Assembly (NCBI RefSeq): GCF_009498215.1
Contig: NZ_CP043498.1
Location: 930,001-994,000, forward strand
Length of the DNA: 64,000 nucleotides
Reading direction: 5' to 3'
Source: Rhizobium grahamii
Lineage (GTDB): Bacteria; Pseudomonadota; Alphaproteobacteria; Rhizobiales; Rhizobiaceae
Of the stretch, positions 48,246 to 60,446 are shown in pieces; within the stretch, counting starts at the first letter, position 1, and the number at the start of each line of letters is the position of its first letter. The notes under the pieces are model-generated. The model saw only the letters and a program-made list of their open reading frames with translations. It searched no databases and was not told where the DNA came from. The translations under genes and the position numbers were made by a program.

Positions 48246-50327
48246 ATGGCAAAACTGAAGATTGACGGCAACGAGATCGAAGTTCCGGATCATTACACCC
48301 TCATTCAGGCGTGTGAGGAAGCTGGTGCTGAAGTTCCGCGCTTCTGCTTCCATGAGCGCCTTTCGGTTGCCGGCAACTGCCGCATGTGCCTCGTTGAGGT
48401 GAAGGGCGGCCCGCCGAAGCCGCAGGCATCTTGCGCTATGGGCGTACGCGATATCCGCGGCGGCCCGAACGGCGAACTGCCTGAAGTCTTCACCAACACG
48501 CCGATGGTCAAGAAGGCCCGCGAAGGCGTGATGGAATTTCTGCTGATCAACCATCCGCTGGATTGCCCGATCTGCGATCAGGGCGGCGAGTGCGATCTGC
48601 AGGACCAGGCGATGGCCTTCGGTATCGACAGCTCGCGCTATCAGGAAGACAAGCGAGCCGTCGAGGACAAGTACATCGGACCGCTCGTCAAGACGGTCAT
48701 GAACCGCTGCATTCACTGCACGCGCTGCGTTCGCTTCACGACAGAAGTGGCCGGCATTTCCGAACTTGGTCTGATCGGCCGCGGCGAAGATGCCGAGATC
48801 ACCACCTATCTCGAGCAGGCGATGACATCAGAGCTGCAGGGCAACGTTGTTGACCTTTGCCCGGTTGGTGCGCTCACCTCCAAGCCCTTCGCTTTCACGG
48901 CTCGTCCGTGGGAACTGAACAAGACCGAATCGATCGACGTCATGGACGCGCTCGGTTCCGCGATCCGCGTCGACACGCGCGGCCGCGAAGTCATGCGCGT
49001 TCTGCCGCGCGTCAACGACCAGATCAACGAAGAGTGGATCTCCGACAAGAGCCGCTTCATCTGGGATGGCCTGAAGACACAGCGCCTCGACCGCCCGTAC
49101 GTCCGCAAGGACGGCCGTCTGCAGGCTGCGACCTGGGGCGAAGCCTTTGGCGCCATCAAGGCTGCTGTTTCGGCCACGAGCGGCGACAAGATTGGCGCGA
49201 TCGCTGGTGACCTCGCATCCGTCGAAGAAATGTATGCTCTGTCGGAGCTGGTGAAGTCGCTCGGTTCCGAGAACCTCGACTGTCGCCAGGATGGGGCGGC
49301 ACTCGATCCGTCGCTCGGTCGTGCAAGCTACCTCTTCAACCCGACGATCGAAGGCATCGAACAGGCGGACGCTCTGCTGATTATCGGCGCCAACCCGCGC
49401 TTTGAAGCCGCTATCCTCAATGCTCGCATTCGCAAGCGCTGGCGTCGCGGCAACTTCCCGATCGCGGTGATCGGTGAAGCGGGCGAACTGCGTTATGACT
49501 ATGAATATCTCGGCGCTGGCCCTGATACGCTGAAGGATCTCGTCGACGGCAACCATGCCTTCGCCAAGGTTCTGACCGATGCCAAGAAGCCGATGATCCT
49601 TATCGGCCAGGGCGCGTTGTCGCGCGCTGATGGCGCCGGCGTTCTCGCCAGTGCTGCAAAGCTTGCAGGCGCGGTGGGCGCAGTTGTCGATGGCTGGAAC
49701 GGCTTTGCCGTTTTGCATACGGCGGCAGCGCGCGTCGGCGGCCTCGACCTCGGCTTCGTGCCGGGCACAAAGGGCGTCAATGCTGCGGAAATGCTGGCGG
49801 CTATGGACGTGCTGTTCCTGCTCGGCGCCGACGAACTCGATTTCGCCGCCAAGAATGCAAAGCTGACGGTCTACATCGGATCGCATGGTGACAACGGCGC
49901 CCACTATGCCGACGTCATCCTGCCGGCCGCTGCCTACACCGAAAAGTCCGGCACCTGGGTCAACACCGAAGGCCGCGTTCAGATGGGCAACCGCGCAGGC
50001 TTCGCGCCTGGCGACGCCCGTGAGGACTGGGCGATCATCCGTGCCCTTTCCGACGTGCTCGGCAAGAAGCTTCCGTTTGATTCGCTTGGCGAATTGCGTG
50101 CGAAGCTCTATGCGGCTTTCCCGCATTTCGCGGCACTTGATGATATCGCTGAAAGCGACAGCGCCAAAATTGCCGCAGTCGCGAAAAAAGCCGGCAAGAT
50201 GAACAAATCCGGGTTTGCGTCGCCGGTCAAAGACTTCTATTTGACGAACCCGATCGCGCGCGCTTCGGCCGTAATGGCGGAGTGCTCGGCATTGGCCCGC
50301 AACAACTTTAAAGTCGCGGCAGAGTAA
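48246..50327 (+). CDS. nuoG: NADH-quinone oxidoreductase subunit G
   Basis: The 693-residue 75-kDa subunit has a [2Fe-2S] site (CRMCLVEV region), the N5/N4 clusters with DCPICDQGGECDLQDQ and RCIHCTRCVRF, and a molybdopterin-oxidoreductase-like C-terminus. I start at the ATG at 48246; a GTG at 48240 is an alternative, with AGGA fitting either. Confidence 0.97.
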   Translation: MAKLKIDGNEIEVPDHYTLIQACEEAGAEVPRFCFHERLSVAGNCRMCLVEVKGGPPKPQASCAMGVRDIRGGPNGELPEVFTNTPMVKKAREGVMEFLLINHPLDCPICDQGGECDLQDQAMAFGIDSSRYQEDKRAVEDKYIGPLVKTVMNRCIHCTRCVRFTTEVAGISELGLIGRGEDAEITTYLEQAMTSELQGNVVDLCPVGALTSKPFAFTARPWELNKTESIDVMDALGSAIRVDTRGREVMRVLPRVNDQINEEWISDKSRFIWDGLKTQRLDRPYVRKDGRLQAATWGEAFGAIKAAVSATSGDKIGAIAGDLASVEEMYALSELVKSLGSENLDCRQDGAALDPSLGRASYLFNPTIEGIEQADALLIIGANPRFEAAILNARIRKRWRRGNFPIAVIGEAGELRYDYEYLGAGPDTLKDLVDGNHAFAKVLTDAKKPMILIGQGALSRADGAGVLASAAKLAGAVGAVVDGWNGFAVLHTAAARVGGLDLGFVPGTKGVNAAEMLAAMDVLFLLGADELDFAAKNAKLTVYIGSHGDNGAHYADVILPAAAYTEKSGTWVNTEGRVQMGNRAGFAPGDAREDWAIIRALSDVLGKKLPFDSLGELRAKLYAAFPHFAALDDIAESDSAKIAAVAKKAGKMNKSGFASPVKDFYLTNPIARASAVMAECSALARNNFKVAAE

Positions 50328-50339
50328 GGGCAGGGGACT

Positions 50340-51380
50340 ATGGAATCGTTTGTTTCAACTTATGTCTTGCCTGGCCTCCTTATGGTCGGTCAGTCGCTTC
50401 TCGTCCTCGTTTGCCTTCTCGTCTTCATCGCCTACATCCTGCTGGCCGACCGTAAGATTTGGGCAGCAGTTCAGCTCCGTCGTGGTCCGAATGTGGTGGG
50501 TCCGTGGGGTCTTTTCCAGTCCTTCGCCGACCTTTTGAAGTTCGTCTTCAAGGAGCCGATCATTCCGGCCGGCGCCGACAAGGCGGTTTTCCTTCTGGCG
50601 CCGCTGGTCACTGTGCTTCTGGCGCTGTCGACCTGGGCCGTCGTACCATTCGCCGATGGCTGGGTGATCTCGAACATCAACGTCGGCATTCTCTACATCT
50701 TCGCGATCTCGTCGCTCGAAGTGTATGGCGTCATCATGGGTGGCTGGGCTTCGAACTCGAAGTACCCGTTCCTCGGAGCGCTTCGCTCGGCGGCGCAGAT
50801 GGTGTCCTACGAAGTCTCGATCGGCTTCGTTATCGTCACCGTCCTGCTTTGCGTGGGCTCGTTGAACCTGACGGATATCGTTCACGCTCAGCAGAGCGGC
50901 ATCGGAACGCGCCTCGGGCTGCCGGCGTCCTTCCTGGATTGGCATTGGCTCGCGCTATTCCCGATGTTCATCATCTTCTTCATTTCGGCGCTCGCTGAAA
51001 CGAACCGTCCGCCCTTCGACCTTCCGGAAGCTGAATCCGAACTCGTCGCAGGCTTCATGGTCGAATACGGCTCCGCGCTCTACATGATGTTCATGCTCGG
51101 CGAATACGCTGCCATCGTTCTGATGTGCTCGCTGACGACGATTCTGTTCCTCGGAGGCTGGCTCCCGCCCGTCGATGTATGGTTCCTGAATTGGGTTCCT
51201 GGCATCATCTGGTTCATGCTGAAGTCGTGCCTGGTGTTCTTCATGTTCGCGATGGTGAAGGCATTCGTGCCGCGCTACCGCTACGACCAGCTGATGCGCC
51301 TCGGCTGGAAGGTCTTCCTTCCGCTGTCGCTGGCAATGGTCGTTATCGTTGCATTCGTGCTGAAGCTGATGGGTTCGTGA
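50340..51380 (+). CDS. nuoH: NADH-quinone oxidoreductase subunit H
   Basis: The 346-residue membrane subunit forms the foot of the quinone channel. It has the helix pattern of ND1 with [10 protein letters not shown] and the conserved acidic loop [26 protein letters not shown]. Confidence 0.97.
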   Translation: MESFVSTYVLPGLLMVGQSLLVLVCLLVFIAYILLADRKIWAAVQLRRGPNVVGPWGLFQSFADLLKFVFKEPIIPAGADKAVFLLAPLVTVLLALSTWAVVPFADGWVISNINVGILYIFAISSLEVYGVIMGGWASNSKYPFLGALRSAAQMVSYEVSIGFVIVTVLLCVGSLNLTDIVHAQQSGIGTRLGLPASFLDWHWLALFPMFIIFFISALAETNRPPFDLPEAESELVAGFMVEYGSALYMMFMLGEYAAIVLMCSLTTILFLGGWLPPVDVWFLNWVPGIIWFMLKSCLVFFMFAMVKAFVPRYRYDQLMRLGWKVFLPLSLAMVVIVAFVLKLMGS

Positions 51381-51420
51381 TGATGTCGGCCCTCGTTTCA
51401 AGCAATTTTGGAGGTTGAAG

Positions 51421-51912
51421 ATGGCAGGCTTGTCCAACGCGGTCAGCTCGCTGTTCCTGAAGGAATTCGTCAGTGCGTTCTGGCTGACCTTCCGGTACAT
51501 TTTTAAGCAGAAGGCAACGGTCAACTATCCGTTCGAAAAAGGGCCGGTCAGCCCGCGCTTCCGCGGGGAACACGCTCTGCGCCGTTATCCCAACGGCGAA
51601 GAACGCTGCATCGCCTGCAAGCTGTGCGAGGCGATCTGTCCTGCCCAGGCGATCACCATCGAAGCCGGCCCGCGCCGCAACGATGGGACGCGCCGCACGG
51701 TTCGTTACGACATCGACATGGTGAAGTGCATCTACTGCGGCTTCTGCCAGGAAGCATGCCCGGTCGATGCGATCGTCGAAGGCCCGAATTTCGAATTTGC
51801 GACGGAAACACGCGAAGAGCTCTACTTCGACAAGCAGAAGCTCCTCGATAACGGCGACCGGTGGGAGCGCGAAATTGCGCGCAACATCGCGCTGGATGCG
51901 CCATACCGTTGA
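51421..51912 (+). CDS. nuoI: NADH-quinone oxidoreductase subunit I
   Basis: The 163-residue ferredoxin-like subunit has two [4Fe-4S] motifs: [16 protein letters not shown] and [16 protein letters not shown] (N6a, N6b). GGAGG is six bases before the ATG at 51421; the frame opens six bases earlier at a TTG. Confidence 0.97.
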   Translation: MAGLSNAVSSLFLKEFVSAFWLTFRYIFKQKATVNYPFEKGPVSPRFRGEHALRRYPNGEERCIACKLCEAICPAQAITIEAGPRRNDGTRRTVRYDIDMVKCIYCGFCQEACPVDAIVEGPNFEFATETREELYFDKQKLLDNGDRWEREIARNIALDAPYR

Positions 51913-52054
51913 TCGAAATTGAAATGCCGGAACGCCGCGCCTGACGCGGCTTCCGGTCAACATGCACCGGAGTTTTGCCGGATAATTCCGCGCGAAGCTT
52001 CATCGGGCAGGGAAACTCCCGGCTGCCCGGGGGAAGATGAAAAAAGGCACCAAC

Positions 52055-52669
52055 ATGGGTCTGCAGGCTCTATTTTTCTATCTTTTCGCCTTTATCGCGA
52101 TAGCGTCGGCGTTCATGGTTATCTGGTCGAAGAACCCGGTTCATTCGGTTCTCTTCCTGATCCTGGTTTTCTTCAATGCGGCGGGCCTGTTCCTGCTGCT
52201 TGGCGCTGAATTCCTCGCGATGATCCTGCTGGTCGTTTATGTCGGGGCTGTGGCCGTTCTCTTCCTCTTCGTGGTCATGATGCTCGACATCGACTTCACG
52301 GAGCTGCGAGCCGGCGTTCTCGAATATGCGCCGATCGGCGCGCTGATCGGGGTGATCCTCGCGGCTGAGCTTATCGTTGTCGTTGGCGGCAGCGTCATCT
52401 CGCCGGAGATCGCGAAGACAGTCGCGATGCCGATCCCGGCTCTGACGGAGCGCACCAACACCGCGGCACTCGGCGATGTCCTCTATACGAATTACGTCTA
52501 CTTCTTCGAAGTTGCCGGCCTTGTGCTTCTGGTCGCAATGATCGGGGCGATCGTGCTGACGCTCAAGCATCGCACGACGGTCAAGCGGCAGAACATTGCC
52601 AACCAGGTTGCCCGCAATCCGAAGACCGCCGTCGAGGTGGTCACGGTGAAGCCGGGGCAGGGTCTCTGA
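52055..52669 (+). CDS. nuoJ: NADH-quinone oxidoreductase subunit J
   Basis: The 204-residue membrane subunit begins [19 protein letters not shown], with five helices and a hydrophilic tail after about 160. An upstream ATG at 52037 would add six residues; both have weak ribosome sites (AAGG). It belongs to the proton-pumping arm. Confidence 0.95.
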   Translation: MGLQALFFYLFAFIAIASAFMVIWSKNPVHSVLFLILVFFNAAGLFLLLGAEFLAMILLVVYVGAVAVLFLFVVMMLDIDFTELRAGVLEYAPIGALIGVILAAELIVVVGGSVISPEIAKTVAMPIPALTERTNTAALGDVLYTNYVYFFEVAGLVLLVAMIGAIVLTLKHRTTVKRQNIANQVARNPKTAVEVVTVKPGQGL

Positions 52670-52700
52670 GGCAGGCGCGAGCTTAAGGAAACAACACACA

Positions 52701-53009
52701 ATGGTCATCGGACTTTCCCATTACCTGACGGTCAGCGCCATCCTCTTCACGCTCGGCGTCTTCGGCATCTTCCTGAACCGGAAGAACATCATCGTCATCC
52801 TGATGTCGATCGAGCTCATTCTGCTCGCCGTCAACATCAACATGGTCGCCTTCTCGTCGTTCCTCAACGACATTGTCGGCCAGGTCTTTGCATTGTTCAT
52901 TCTGACCGTCGCTGCTGCTGAAGCGGCCATCGGTCTCGCAATTCTCGTCGTCTTCTACCGTAACCGCGGCTCGATCGCGGTCGAAGACGTTAATATGATG
53001 AAGGGCTGA
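52701..53009 (+). CDS. nuoK: NADH-quinone oxidoreductase subunit K
   Basis: The 102-residue subunit has three helices and conserved Glu residues in [16 protein letters not shown] and [18 protein letters not shown], as in ND4L. It begins 31 bases after nuoJ. Confidence 0.97.
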   Translation: MVIGLSHYLTVSAILFTLGVFGIFLNRKNIIVILMSIELILLAVNINMVAFSSFLNDIVGQVFALFILTVAAAEAAIGLAILVVFYRNRGSIAVEDVNMMKG

Positions 53010-53016
53010 TAAGGCT

Positions 53017-55014
53017 ATGTTTTTATATAAGGCTATCGTCTTTCTTCCCCTGATCGGCGCGATCATCGCCGGCCTTTTCGGCCGCGCGATCGGCGCCAAG
53101 GCATCGGAATTCGTTACCACCGGTCTGATGATCATCGCGGCTGTTCTGTCGTGGTACGTCTTCATCACCGTTGGCATGGGCCATGTCGAAGGCGGCCCGA
53201 TCAAGGTCGAAATCCTGCGCTGGATCCAGTCCGGCGGCATCGACGTCTCCTGGTCGCTGCGCATCGACACGCTGACCTCGGTCATGCTGATCGTCGTCAA
53301 CTCGGTTTCGACACTCGTCCATCTCTATTCGATCGGGTACATGCATAATGACCCGCATCGCCCGCGCTTCTTCGCCTATCTGTCGCTCTTTACCTTCGCG
53401 ATGTTGATGCTGATCACGTCTGACAACCTTGCCCAGATGTTCTTCGGCTGGGAAGGCGTGGGTCTGGCGTCCTATCTGCTCATCGGCTTCTGGTTCAAGA
53501 AGCCGTCGGCGAACGCCGCCGCCATGAAGGCCTTCATCGTCAACCGCGTTGGCGACTTCGGCTTCATTCTCGGCATCGCCAGCGTTTTCGTTCTCTTCGG
53601 CGCCATCAACTTCGACACGATTTTCGCCAATGCGGCGAGCTTCGCGCACGCTGAAGGCGGCGAGAGCCACGAAGTGGTCCTGAACCTCTTCGGGATGCAT
53701 CTCGACAAGGGCCATGCGCTGACCGGCGCTTGCCTTCTGCTCTTCATGGGCGCGATGGGCAAGTCGGCGCAGTTCCTGCTGCACACCTGGCTGCCTGATG
53801 CCATGGAAGGCCCGACGCCTGTGTCGGCGCTCATCCATGCCGCAACCATGGTCACCGCCGGCGTCTTCCTCGTCGCCCGCATGTCGCCGCTGTTCGAACT
53901 GTCCCCGGATGCGCTGACCGTCGTCACAATCATCGGTGCGATCACCGCCTTTTTCGCGGCAACCGTCGGCCTCGTGCAGAACGACATCAAGCGCGTCATC
54001 GCTTACTCGACCTGTTCGCAGCTCGGCTACATGTTCGTCGCTCTCGGCGTCGGCGCCTATGGCGCTGCCATCTTCCACCTCTTCACGCACGCCTTCTTCA
54101 AGGCACTGCTCTTCCTTTGCGCCGGCTCGGTCATCCACGCCGTCGATGGCGAGCAGGACATGCGTCACATGGGTGGTCTGCGTCCGCACATCAAGGTGAC
54201 CTTCGTCATGATGCTGATCGGCACGCTCGCCATTACCGGCGTCGGCATTCCGTTCACGCCGATCGGCTTTGCCGGCTTCTTCTCGAAGGACGTGATCATC
54301 GAGGCAACCTACGCATCGCATTCGCCGGTCGCGGGCTTCGCCTTCACCATGCTGGTTATCGCGGCTCTGTTCACGAGCTTCTATTCCTGGCGCCTGATGT
54401 TCATGACCTTCTTCAACAAGCCGCGCGCTTCGCACGAGGTCATGCACCACGTTCACGAATCGCCTCAGGTCATGCTTATCCCGCTCTATCTCCTGGCGAT
54501 CGGCGCGGTCTTCGCGGGCTGGTTCTTCGAAGGGCACTTCTACGGCGAGGAATATGCCGAGTTCTGGAAGGGCGCGCTGTTCACCTCGGAGCACAACGAG
54601 CTGGTCCACGAGTTCCACCACGTTCCGGCGATGGTCGCTCTCAGCCCCTTCATCGCCATGGTCGTCGGTTTCGTCACCGCCTGGTACATGTACATCAAGT
54701 CGCCATCGACGCCGGCCGTGCTCGCACGTCAGCATCGTGTGCTCTACCAGTTCCTCTTGAACAAGTGGTACTTCGACGAGCTCTACGACTTTCTCTTCGT
54801 CCGTTCGGCAAAGGCCCTTGGCCGCTTCCTGTGGAAGAAGGGTGATGTCGGCGTCATCGACACCTACGGCCCGAACGGCATTGCCGCCCGCGTCGTCGAT
54901 GTCACCAACCGCGTCGTGCGCCTGCAGAGCGGTTACCTCTATCACTACGCGTTCGCTATGCTGATCGGCGTTGCAGCGCTCGTTACCTGGATGATGCTCG
55001 GGAGTGCCCTCTGA
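53017..55014 (+). CDS. nuoL: NADH-quinone oxidoreductase subunit L
   Basis: The 665-residue antiporter-like subunit has the [17 protein letters not shown] helix motif, lysine/histidine channel features ([20 protein letters not shown]) and a long C-terminal lateral helix. It pumps protons. Its stop overlaps nuoM's start by one base (TGATG). Confidence 0.98.
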   Translation: MFLYKAIVFLPLIGAIIAGLFGRAIGAKASEFVTTGLMIIAAVLSWYVFITVGMGHVEGGPIKVEILRWIQSGGIDVSWSLRIDTLTSVMLIVVNSVSTLVHLYSIGYMHNDPHRPRFFAYLSLFTFAMLMLITSDNLAQMFFGWEGVGLASYLLIGFWFKKPSANAAAMKAFIVNRVGDFGFILGIASVFVLFGAINFDTIFANAASFAHAEGGESHEVVLNLFGMHLDKGHALTGACLLLFMGAMGKSAQFLLHTWLPDAMEGPTPVSALIHAATMVTAGVFLVARMSPLFELSPDALTVVTIIGAITAFFAATVGLVQNDIKRVIAYSTCSQLGYMFVALGVGAYGAAIFHLFTHAFFKALLFLCAGSVIHAVDGEQDMRHMGGLRPHIKVTFVMMLIGTLAITGVGIPFTPIGFAGFFSKDVIIEATYASHSPVAGFAFTMLVIAALFTSFYSWRLMFMTFFNKPRASHEVMHHVHESPQVMLIPLYLLAIGAVFAGWFFEGHFYGEEYAEFWKGALFTSEHNELVHEFHHVPAMVALSPFIAMVVGFVTAWYMYIKSPSTPAVLARQHRVLYQFLLNKWYFDELYDFLFVRSAKALGRFLWKKGDVGVIDTYGPNGIAARVVDVTNRVVRLQSGYLYHYAFAMLIGVAALVTWMMLGSAL

Positions 55015-56525
55015 TGACCGATTGGCCTATTCTTTCCACGGTCACCTTCCTGCCGTTCGTCGGCGTGGTGCTGCTGCTTTTGATGAATGAGAACGGCCCG
55101 AACGGCCGCCGCAACGTCCTCAACATCACCCTGTTGACGACTGTCGTGACCTTCATCGTCTCGCTGTTCATCTGGATCGGTTTCGACAACGCGAACCCGG
55201 GCTTCCAGATGATCGAGAAGCACGGCTGGCTCGGCACGGGCATCAGCTATCATCTCGGCGTCGACGGCATCTCCATGCTGTTCGTCATCCTCTCGACCTT
55301 CCTCATGCCCTTCTGCGTGCTGGCCAGCTGGTTCGCCGTCGAGAAGCGCCTGAAGGAATATATGATCGCCTTCCTGGTGCTGGAAGTGATGATGGTCGGC
55401 GTCTTCGTGTCGCTCGATATCGTTCTCTTCTACGTGTTCTTCGAAGCCGGCCTGATCCCGATGTTCCTGATCATCGGGGTCTGGGGTGGCAAGGATCGCG
55501 TCTACGCCAGCTACAAGTTCTTCCTCTACACGCTGCTCGGCTCCGTGCTGATGCTGCTCGCCATCATGGCCATGTACTGGCAGGCCGGCACGACCGATAT
55601 CTCGGCGCTGCTCGCCTACAAGTTCCCGCCGCAGATGCAGACCTGGCTATGGCTTGCCTTCTTCGCGTCCTTTGCGGTGAAGATGCCGATGTGGCCGGTC
55701 CACACCTGGCTTCCCGACGCCCACGTTCAGGCGCCGACGGCCGGTTCGGTCATCCTGGCAGGCGTGCTCCTGAAGCTCGGCGGCTACGGCCTCATCCGCT
55801 TCTCGCTCGGCATGTTCCCGGTTGCCTCCGATTTCTTCGCACCACTGGTCTTCGCGCTGTCGGTCATCGCCATCATCTACACCTCGCTGGTGGCGCTGAT
55901 GCAGGACGATATCAAGAAGCTGATCGCCTACTCGTCCGTCGCCCACATGGGCTACGTGACCATGGGTATCTTCGCGGCCAACGCGCAGGGTCTGCAGGGT
56001 TCGATCTTCCAGATGCTGTCGCACGGCATCGTCTCGGGCGCGCTCTTCCTCTGCGTCGGCGTTGTCTATGACCGCACTCATACCCGCGAGATCGCGGCCT
56101 ATGGCGGTCTGGTCAACAACATGCCGAAGTATGCCGTTGCTATGATGATTTTCACCATGGCGAACGTTGGCCTTCCCGGCACGTCGGGCTTCATCGGCGA
56201 ATTCCTGACGCTGATCGGTGTCTTCCGCGTCAACAGCTGGGTCGCGCTCTTTGCCGCCACCGGTGTCATCCTGTCGGCAGCCTATGCGCTCTGGCTCTAC
56301 CGCCGCGTGATCTTCGGTGCGCTGGAAAAGGAAAAGCTCAAGGCTCTCCTCGACCTCTCGCCGCGTGAGCAGCTGATCCTTTATCCGCTGATCGCTCTGA
56401 CAATCTTCTTCGGCGTCTATCCGGCTCCGGTATTCGATGTGACCGCAGCGTCCGTCGACCAGCTGGTGAATAGCTATTCGGCCGCGGTGCAGGCAGCGCA
56501 TGATGTTGCGCTGTCTATGAAATGA
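55014..56525 (+). CDS. nuoM: NADH-quinone oxidoreductase subunit M
   Basis: The 503-residue antiporter-like subunit has [38 protein letters not shown] and [13 protein letters not shown]. It is one of three proton channels. Confidence 0.98.
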   Translation: MTDWPILSTVTFLPFVGVVLLLLMNENGPNGRRNVLNITLLTTVVTFIVSLFIWIGFDNANPGFQMIEKHGWLGTGISYHLGVDGISMLFVILSTFLMPFCVLASWFAVEKRLKEYMIAFLVLEVMMVGVFVSLDIVLFYVFFEAGLIPMFLIIGVWGGKDRVYASYKFFLYTLLGSVLMLLAIMAMYWQAGTTDISALLAYKFPPQMQTWLWLAFFASFAVKMPMWPVHTWLPDAHVQAPTAGSVILAGVLLKLGGYGLIRFSLGMFPVASDFFAPLVFALSVIAIIYTSLVALMQDDIKKLIAYSSVAHMGYVTMGIFAANAQGLQGSIFQMLSHGIVSGALFLCVGVVYDRTHTREIAAYGGLVNNMPKYAVAMMIFTMANVGLPGTSGFIGEFLTLIGVFRVNSWVALFAATGVILSAAYALWLYRRVIFGALEKEKLKALLDLSPREQLILYPLIALTIFFGVYPAPVFDVTAASVDQLVNSYSAAVQAAHDVALSMK

Positions 56526-56543
56526 TGACGGGACTTTTGTGAT

Positions 56544-57989
56544 ATGACCTCTGAAACACTACTCGCAAGCCTGCATCTTTCCATCCCGGAACTGATCCTC
56601 GCGGTCGGTTCCCTGGTGCTGCTGATGATCGGCGTTTTTGTCGGCGAACGCTCCGCCCGCTTGGTGAGCGTTCTCGCCATCCTCGTCCTTGCGGCGGCGG
56701 CTCTCTGGCTCGTCTTCGTGCCGAGCGAAGGCCTCGCTTACGGCGGCGTCTTCCTCTCGGACGGCTTCGGCGGCTTCATGAAGGTGACGGCGCTGGTCGG
56801 TTCGATCGTGGCGCTGTTCATGTCGCTCGGTCTTGCCAAGGAAAACCAGCTCGACAAGTTCGAGTTCCCGGTTCTGATCGTGCTCTGCACGCTCGGCATC
56901 CTGCTGATGATCTCCGCCAACGACTTGATCTCGCTCTACCTTGGCCTCGAGCTGCAGTCGCTCGCGATCTACGTCATTGCCGCGATCAATCGCGACAGCG
57001 TCAAGTCGACGGAAGCCGGCCTGAAGTACTTCGTGCTCGGCGCGCTGTCCTCGGGCATGCTGCTCTACGGCATGTCGCTGGTCTACGGCTTCACCGGTCA
57101 CACGCACTTCGCCGATATCGCCCAGGCCCTGATGGTCGATGGCGCTCGTTCGCTCGGCCTGATCTTCGGTCTGGTGTTCATCCTCGCCGGCATTGCCTTC
57201 AAGATCTCGGCCGTTCCGTTCCACATGTGGACGCCCGACGTTTACGAAGGCGCACCGACGCCGGTTACCGCATTCCTGGCAAGCGCTCCGAAGGTTGCCG
57301 CAATGGCGATGATGACCCGTATCGTCATCAGCGCCTTCCAGCCGGTCATGGCTGATTGGCAGCAGGTCGTCGTCTTCATCTCGATTGCCTCGATGCTGCT
57401 CGGCTCTTTCGCAGCTATCGGCCAGCGCAACATCAAGCGACTGATGGCCTATTCGTCCATCGGTCACATGGGCTACGCGCTCGTCGGTCTTGCGGCTGGC
57501 AACCAGACCGGGGTTTCCGGTGTCATGCTCTACATGGTCATCTACATGACCATGACGCTCGGCGGCTTCGCGATCATCATGTCGATGCGCCGCAAGGACG
57601 GAACCGTCGTCGAAAACGTCAGCGATCTGGCAGGCCTTTCGACCACCAATCCGTTCATGGCGACCATCTTCACGATCCTGATGTTCTCGCTCGCCGGCAT
57701 CCCGCCGCTCGCAGGCTTCTTCGCCAAGTACTTCGTCTTCGTCGCTGCCATCGAAGCCAAGCTCTATGCGCTTGCCATCATCGGCATCCTGTCCTCGGTC
57801 GTTGGCGCCTTCTACTATCTGCGCGTCATCAAACTGATGTGGTTCGATGAAGCGACCGGCGAGTTTGCCCGCGTATCGGGTTCGATGCGCCTCGTCTTCG
57901 GTGTATCCGGCCTGCTGGTTCTCGCCTATGTCTTCATCGGCGGTCCGATCGGCGGCGCGGCCGAGCTTGCTGCGGCGACACTGTTCTGA
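56544..57989 (+). CDS. nuoN: NADH-quinone oxidoreductase subunit N
   Basis: The 481-residue antiporter-like subunit has [37 protein letters not shown] and the C-terminal [11 protein letters not shown] end. It closes the nuo operon, and its stop overlaps birA (TGATG). Confidence 0.98.
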   Translation: MTSETLLASLHLSIPELILAVGSLVLLMIGVFVGERSARLVSVLAILVLAAAALWLVFVPSEGLAYGGVFLSDGFGGFMKVTALVGSIVALFMSLGLAKENQLDKFEFPVLIVLCTLGILLMISANDLISLYLGLELQSLAIYVIAAINRDSVKSTEAGLKYFVLGALSSGMLLYGMSLVYGFTGHTHFADIAQALMVDGARSLGLIFGLVFILAGIAFKISAVPFHMWTPDVYEGAPTPVTAFLASAPKVAAMAMMTRIVISAFQPVMADWQQVVVFISIASMLLGSFAAIGQRNIKRLMAYSSIGHMGYALVGLAAGNQTGVSGVMLYMVIYMTMTLGGFAIIMSMRRKDGTVVENVSDLAGLSTTNPFMATIFTILMFSLAGIPPLAGFFAKYFVFVAAIEAKLYALAIIGILSSVVGAFYYLRVIKLMWFDEATGEFARVSGSMRLVFGVSGLLVLAYVFIGGPIGGAAELAAATLF

Positions 57990-58753
57990 TGAGCCTAGAC
58001 CCACGGCGCCGGATATCGCTTGACGATTTCAGGCACGAGGCTCTATCGGAAACATCGTCCACCAATAGCGAATGCCTTGCCCGGGCTCGGGCAGGGGACC
58101 GAGGTCTCCTCTGGGTGACAGCGGAAAAGCAGACCGGCGGCCGTGGCCGCCGGGGACGCCCCTGGGTTTCTGAACGGGGCAATCTTTACGCCTCTCTCCT
58201 TCTTATCGATCCGGCGCCGATGGAGCGCCTTGGCTCATTGCCGCTGGCAATTGCGGTTGCCGTGCATCAGGCGGTGCGTCAGGTTCTGCCGCACACCGCC
58301 GAACCGCTGGAAGTGAAGTGGCCCAACGATATCCTGATCGGACGCAAGAAGACGTGCGGCATTCTCGTTGAGGGCGAAGCGCTTCCCGATGGACGGCATG
58401 CGCTCGTGATCGGCATCGGTATCAACGTCGCCTTCATGCCTGAAAATCCGCTGTATCCGGTCACTTGCCTGCGCGAGCAGGGCAGCTCCGCTTCTCCCGA
58501 AGATGTCTTCGCCCATCTTTTTGCATCGATGGCCGAAGTGCTTGAAGCATGGGACCGCGGCCGCGGCGTGCGCGAGATCACCGATCGCTGGCGCAGGGTT
58601 GCCTGCGGCATCGGCGAAAAGATAACAGTGAACCTGCCGGATCGGTCGATTTCCGGGCACTTCGATGGAATTGATGATAATGGCCTGTTGAAGCTCGATA
58701 CTGGGGCAGGCAGGATGATGACGATCGCCGCCGGCGATGTCTTCTTTGGTTAA
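57989..58753 (+). CDS. birA: biotin--[acetyl-CoA-carboxylase] ligase
   Basis: The 254-residue enzyme has the biotinyl-AMP-binding loop GRGRRGRPW, the KWPNDILIGRKKTCGILVE motif and GIGINVAFMP. It has no N-terminal helix-turn-helix, so it is ligase only, not a transcriptional repressor. It is translationally coupled to nuoN. Confidence 0.95.
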   Translation: MSLDPRRRISLDDFRHEALSETSSTNSECLARARAGDRGLLWVTAEKQTGGRGRRGRPWVSERGNLYASLLLIDPAPMERLGSLPLAIAVAVHQAVRQVLPHTAEPLEVKWPNDILIGRKKTCGILVEGEALPDGRHALVIGIGINVAFMPENPLYPVTCLREQGSSASPEDVFAHLFASMAEVLEAWDRGRGVREITDRWRRVACGIGEKITVNLPDRSISGHFDGIDDNGLLKLDTGAGRMMTIAAGDVFFG

Positions 58754-58770
58754 TTGGAAAAAAGAATAAT

Positions 58771-60441
58771 ATGGCGAAGCAGGACGAACTGGTATTTCTG
58801 CCGTTGGGCGGCGTAGGCGAGATCGGGATGAATCTCGCCCTCTATGGCTACGGCCCGCCGGATCATCGCCAGTGGATCATGGTCGACTGCGGCGTAACCT
58901 TCCCGGGCCCCGATCTGCCGGGTGTCGACCTCGTGCTACCGGACATTCGTTATCTCGCCAGCGAGCGCAAGAGCCTGAAGGCGATCTTCATCACGCACGC
59001 ACATGAGGACCACTACGGCGCGCTCGCGGATCTGTGGCCCGGTCTCAATGTTCCGGTCTACGCCTCGGCCTTTACCGCCGGCCTGCTTGAGGCAAAGCGA
59101 AATTTCGAGAAGTCGGCCATCGGCGAGATCCCGGTGACGTTGTTCACGGCGGGCGATACCGTCAACGCCGGCCCCTTCAGCGTCGAAGGCGTCGCCGTCA
59201 ACCATTCCATTCCGGAGCCGATGTCGCTGGTGATCCGTACGCCCGTGGGCAACGTGATCCATACGGGCGATTGGAAGATCGACCATGAACCGTCGCTTGG
59301 GCCACTGACCGACGAGACGCGCTTCCGCCAGTTGGGCGACGAAGGCGTGTTGGCGCTGATGTGCGATTCCACCAATGCCCTCCGCGATGGCGTGTCGCCG
59401 TCCGAAAAGGATGTTTCCGAAAGTCTGCGCAAGATCATCGAAAATGCCGAGGGCCGTGTGGCGGTCACGACATTTTCGTCGAATGTCGGCCGTATCCGCA
59501 CCGTTGCTGAGGCCGCCGAGGCAGCGGGCCGCGAGGTGCTTCTGCTCGGAAGCTCGCTGAAGCGGGTGGTCGATGTGTCGCGTGATCTCGGCCTCCTGGA
59601 AGGCGTGAAGCCGTTCATCTCGGAAGACGAGTACGGCTATATCCCGCGCGACAAGGTCGTGGTCATCTTGACCGGAAGCCAGGGAGAGCCCCGTGCGGCG
59701 CTCGCCAAGCTGTCGCGCGACGAGATGCGCAACGTTGCGCTCGCCGCCGGCGATGTCGTTGTCTTCTCTTCCCGTGCTATCCCGGGCAATGAGAAGGCGA
59801 TCGGAGACATCAAGAACGGCCTCATCGAGCAGGGCATCCACATCATCACGGATAGCGAGGCATTGGTTCACGTCTCCGGACATCCGCGGCGCAACGAACT
59901 GCAGAAGATGTACGAGCTGACACGGCCGAAGATCGTTGTGCCTGTTCACGGCGAGGCGGCGCACCTGACAGCACACAAGGAGCTGGCCGAGCAATCCGGC
60001 ATCGGCATCGTGCCGCGCGTGCGCAACGGCGACGTCCTTCGCTTGGCGCCGGGACCTGTCGAGGTCATTGACGAGGCGCCCCATGGCCGCATCTACAAGG
60101 ACGGAGCGCTGATCGGCGACTTCGACGAGATGGGGATCGGCGAGCGCAAGAAGCTCTCCTATGTCGGGCACGTAGCAGTTAACGTCATCATCGACGGCCG
60201 TTTCGATATAGTGGGCGAGCCCGATCTTGTCGCTATCGGTCTGCCTGTCTACGACGACGAAGGCGACGAGATGGAGGATGCGCTCTATGATGCCGCAGTC
60301 GGCGCGCTCGAGAGCATCCCGCGTGCGCGCCGCAAGGATCTGGATCTGCTTCAGGAGTCGGTCCGGCGCGCGGTGCGTGCCGCTGCCAACCAGATCTGGG
60401 GCAAGAAGCCTGTCGTCACCGTTTTCGTCAACAAGATCTGA
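58771..60441 (+). CDS. rnj: ribonuclease J
   Basis: The 556-residue metallo-beta-lactamase/beta-CASP ribonuclease has the metal-binding HAHEDHYGAL motif, a further His in the beta-CASP region (VHVSGHPRRNELQ) and the dimerisation C-terminus. It acts in mRNA decay and rRNA maturation. Common next to birA in alphaproteobacteria. GGAAAAAAG-like ribosome site upstream is weak. Confidence 0.95.
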   Translation: MAKQDELVFLPLGGVGEIGMNLALYGYGPPDHRQWIMVDCGVTFPGPDLPGVDLVLPDIRYLASERKSLKAIFITHAHEDHYGALADLWPGLNVPVYASAFTAGLLEAKRNFEKSAIGEIPVTLFTAGDTVNAGPFSVEGVAVNHSIPEPMSLVIRTPVGNVIHTGDWKIDHEPSLGPLTDETRFRQLGDEGVLALMCDSTNALRDGVSPSEKDVSESLRKIIENAEGRVAVTTFSSNVGRIRTVAEAAEAAGREVLLLGSSLKRVVDVSRDLGLLEGVKPFISEDEYGYIPRDKVVVILTGSQGEPRAALAKLSRDEMRNVALAAGDVVVFSSRAIPGNEKAIGDIKNGLIEQGIHIITDSEALVHVSGHPRRNELQKMYELTRPKIVVPVHGEAAHLTAHKELAEQSGIGIVPRVRNGDVLRLAPGPVEVIDEAPHGRIYKDGALIGDFDEMGIGERKKLSYVGHVAVNVIIDGRFDIVGEPDLVAIGLPVYDDEGDEMEDALYDAAVGALESIPRARRKDLDLLQESVRRAVRAAANQIWGKKPVVTVFVNKI

Positions 60442-60446
60442 CCAGG

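Noticed and set aside
53023..54945. 640-residue open frame antisense to nuoL (and similar long antisense frames elsewhere)
   Set aside because: High G+C with strong codon bias produces long open shadow frames; these have low-complexity Asp/Glu/Arg-rich translations and no homology or ribosome sites.
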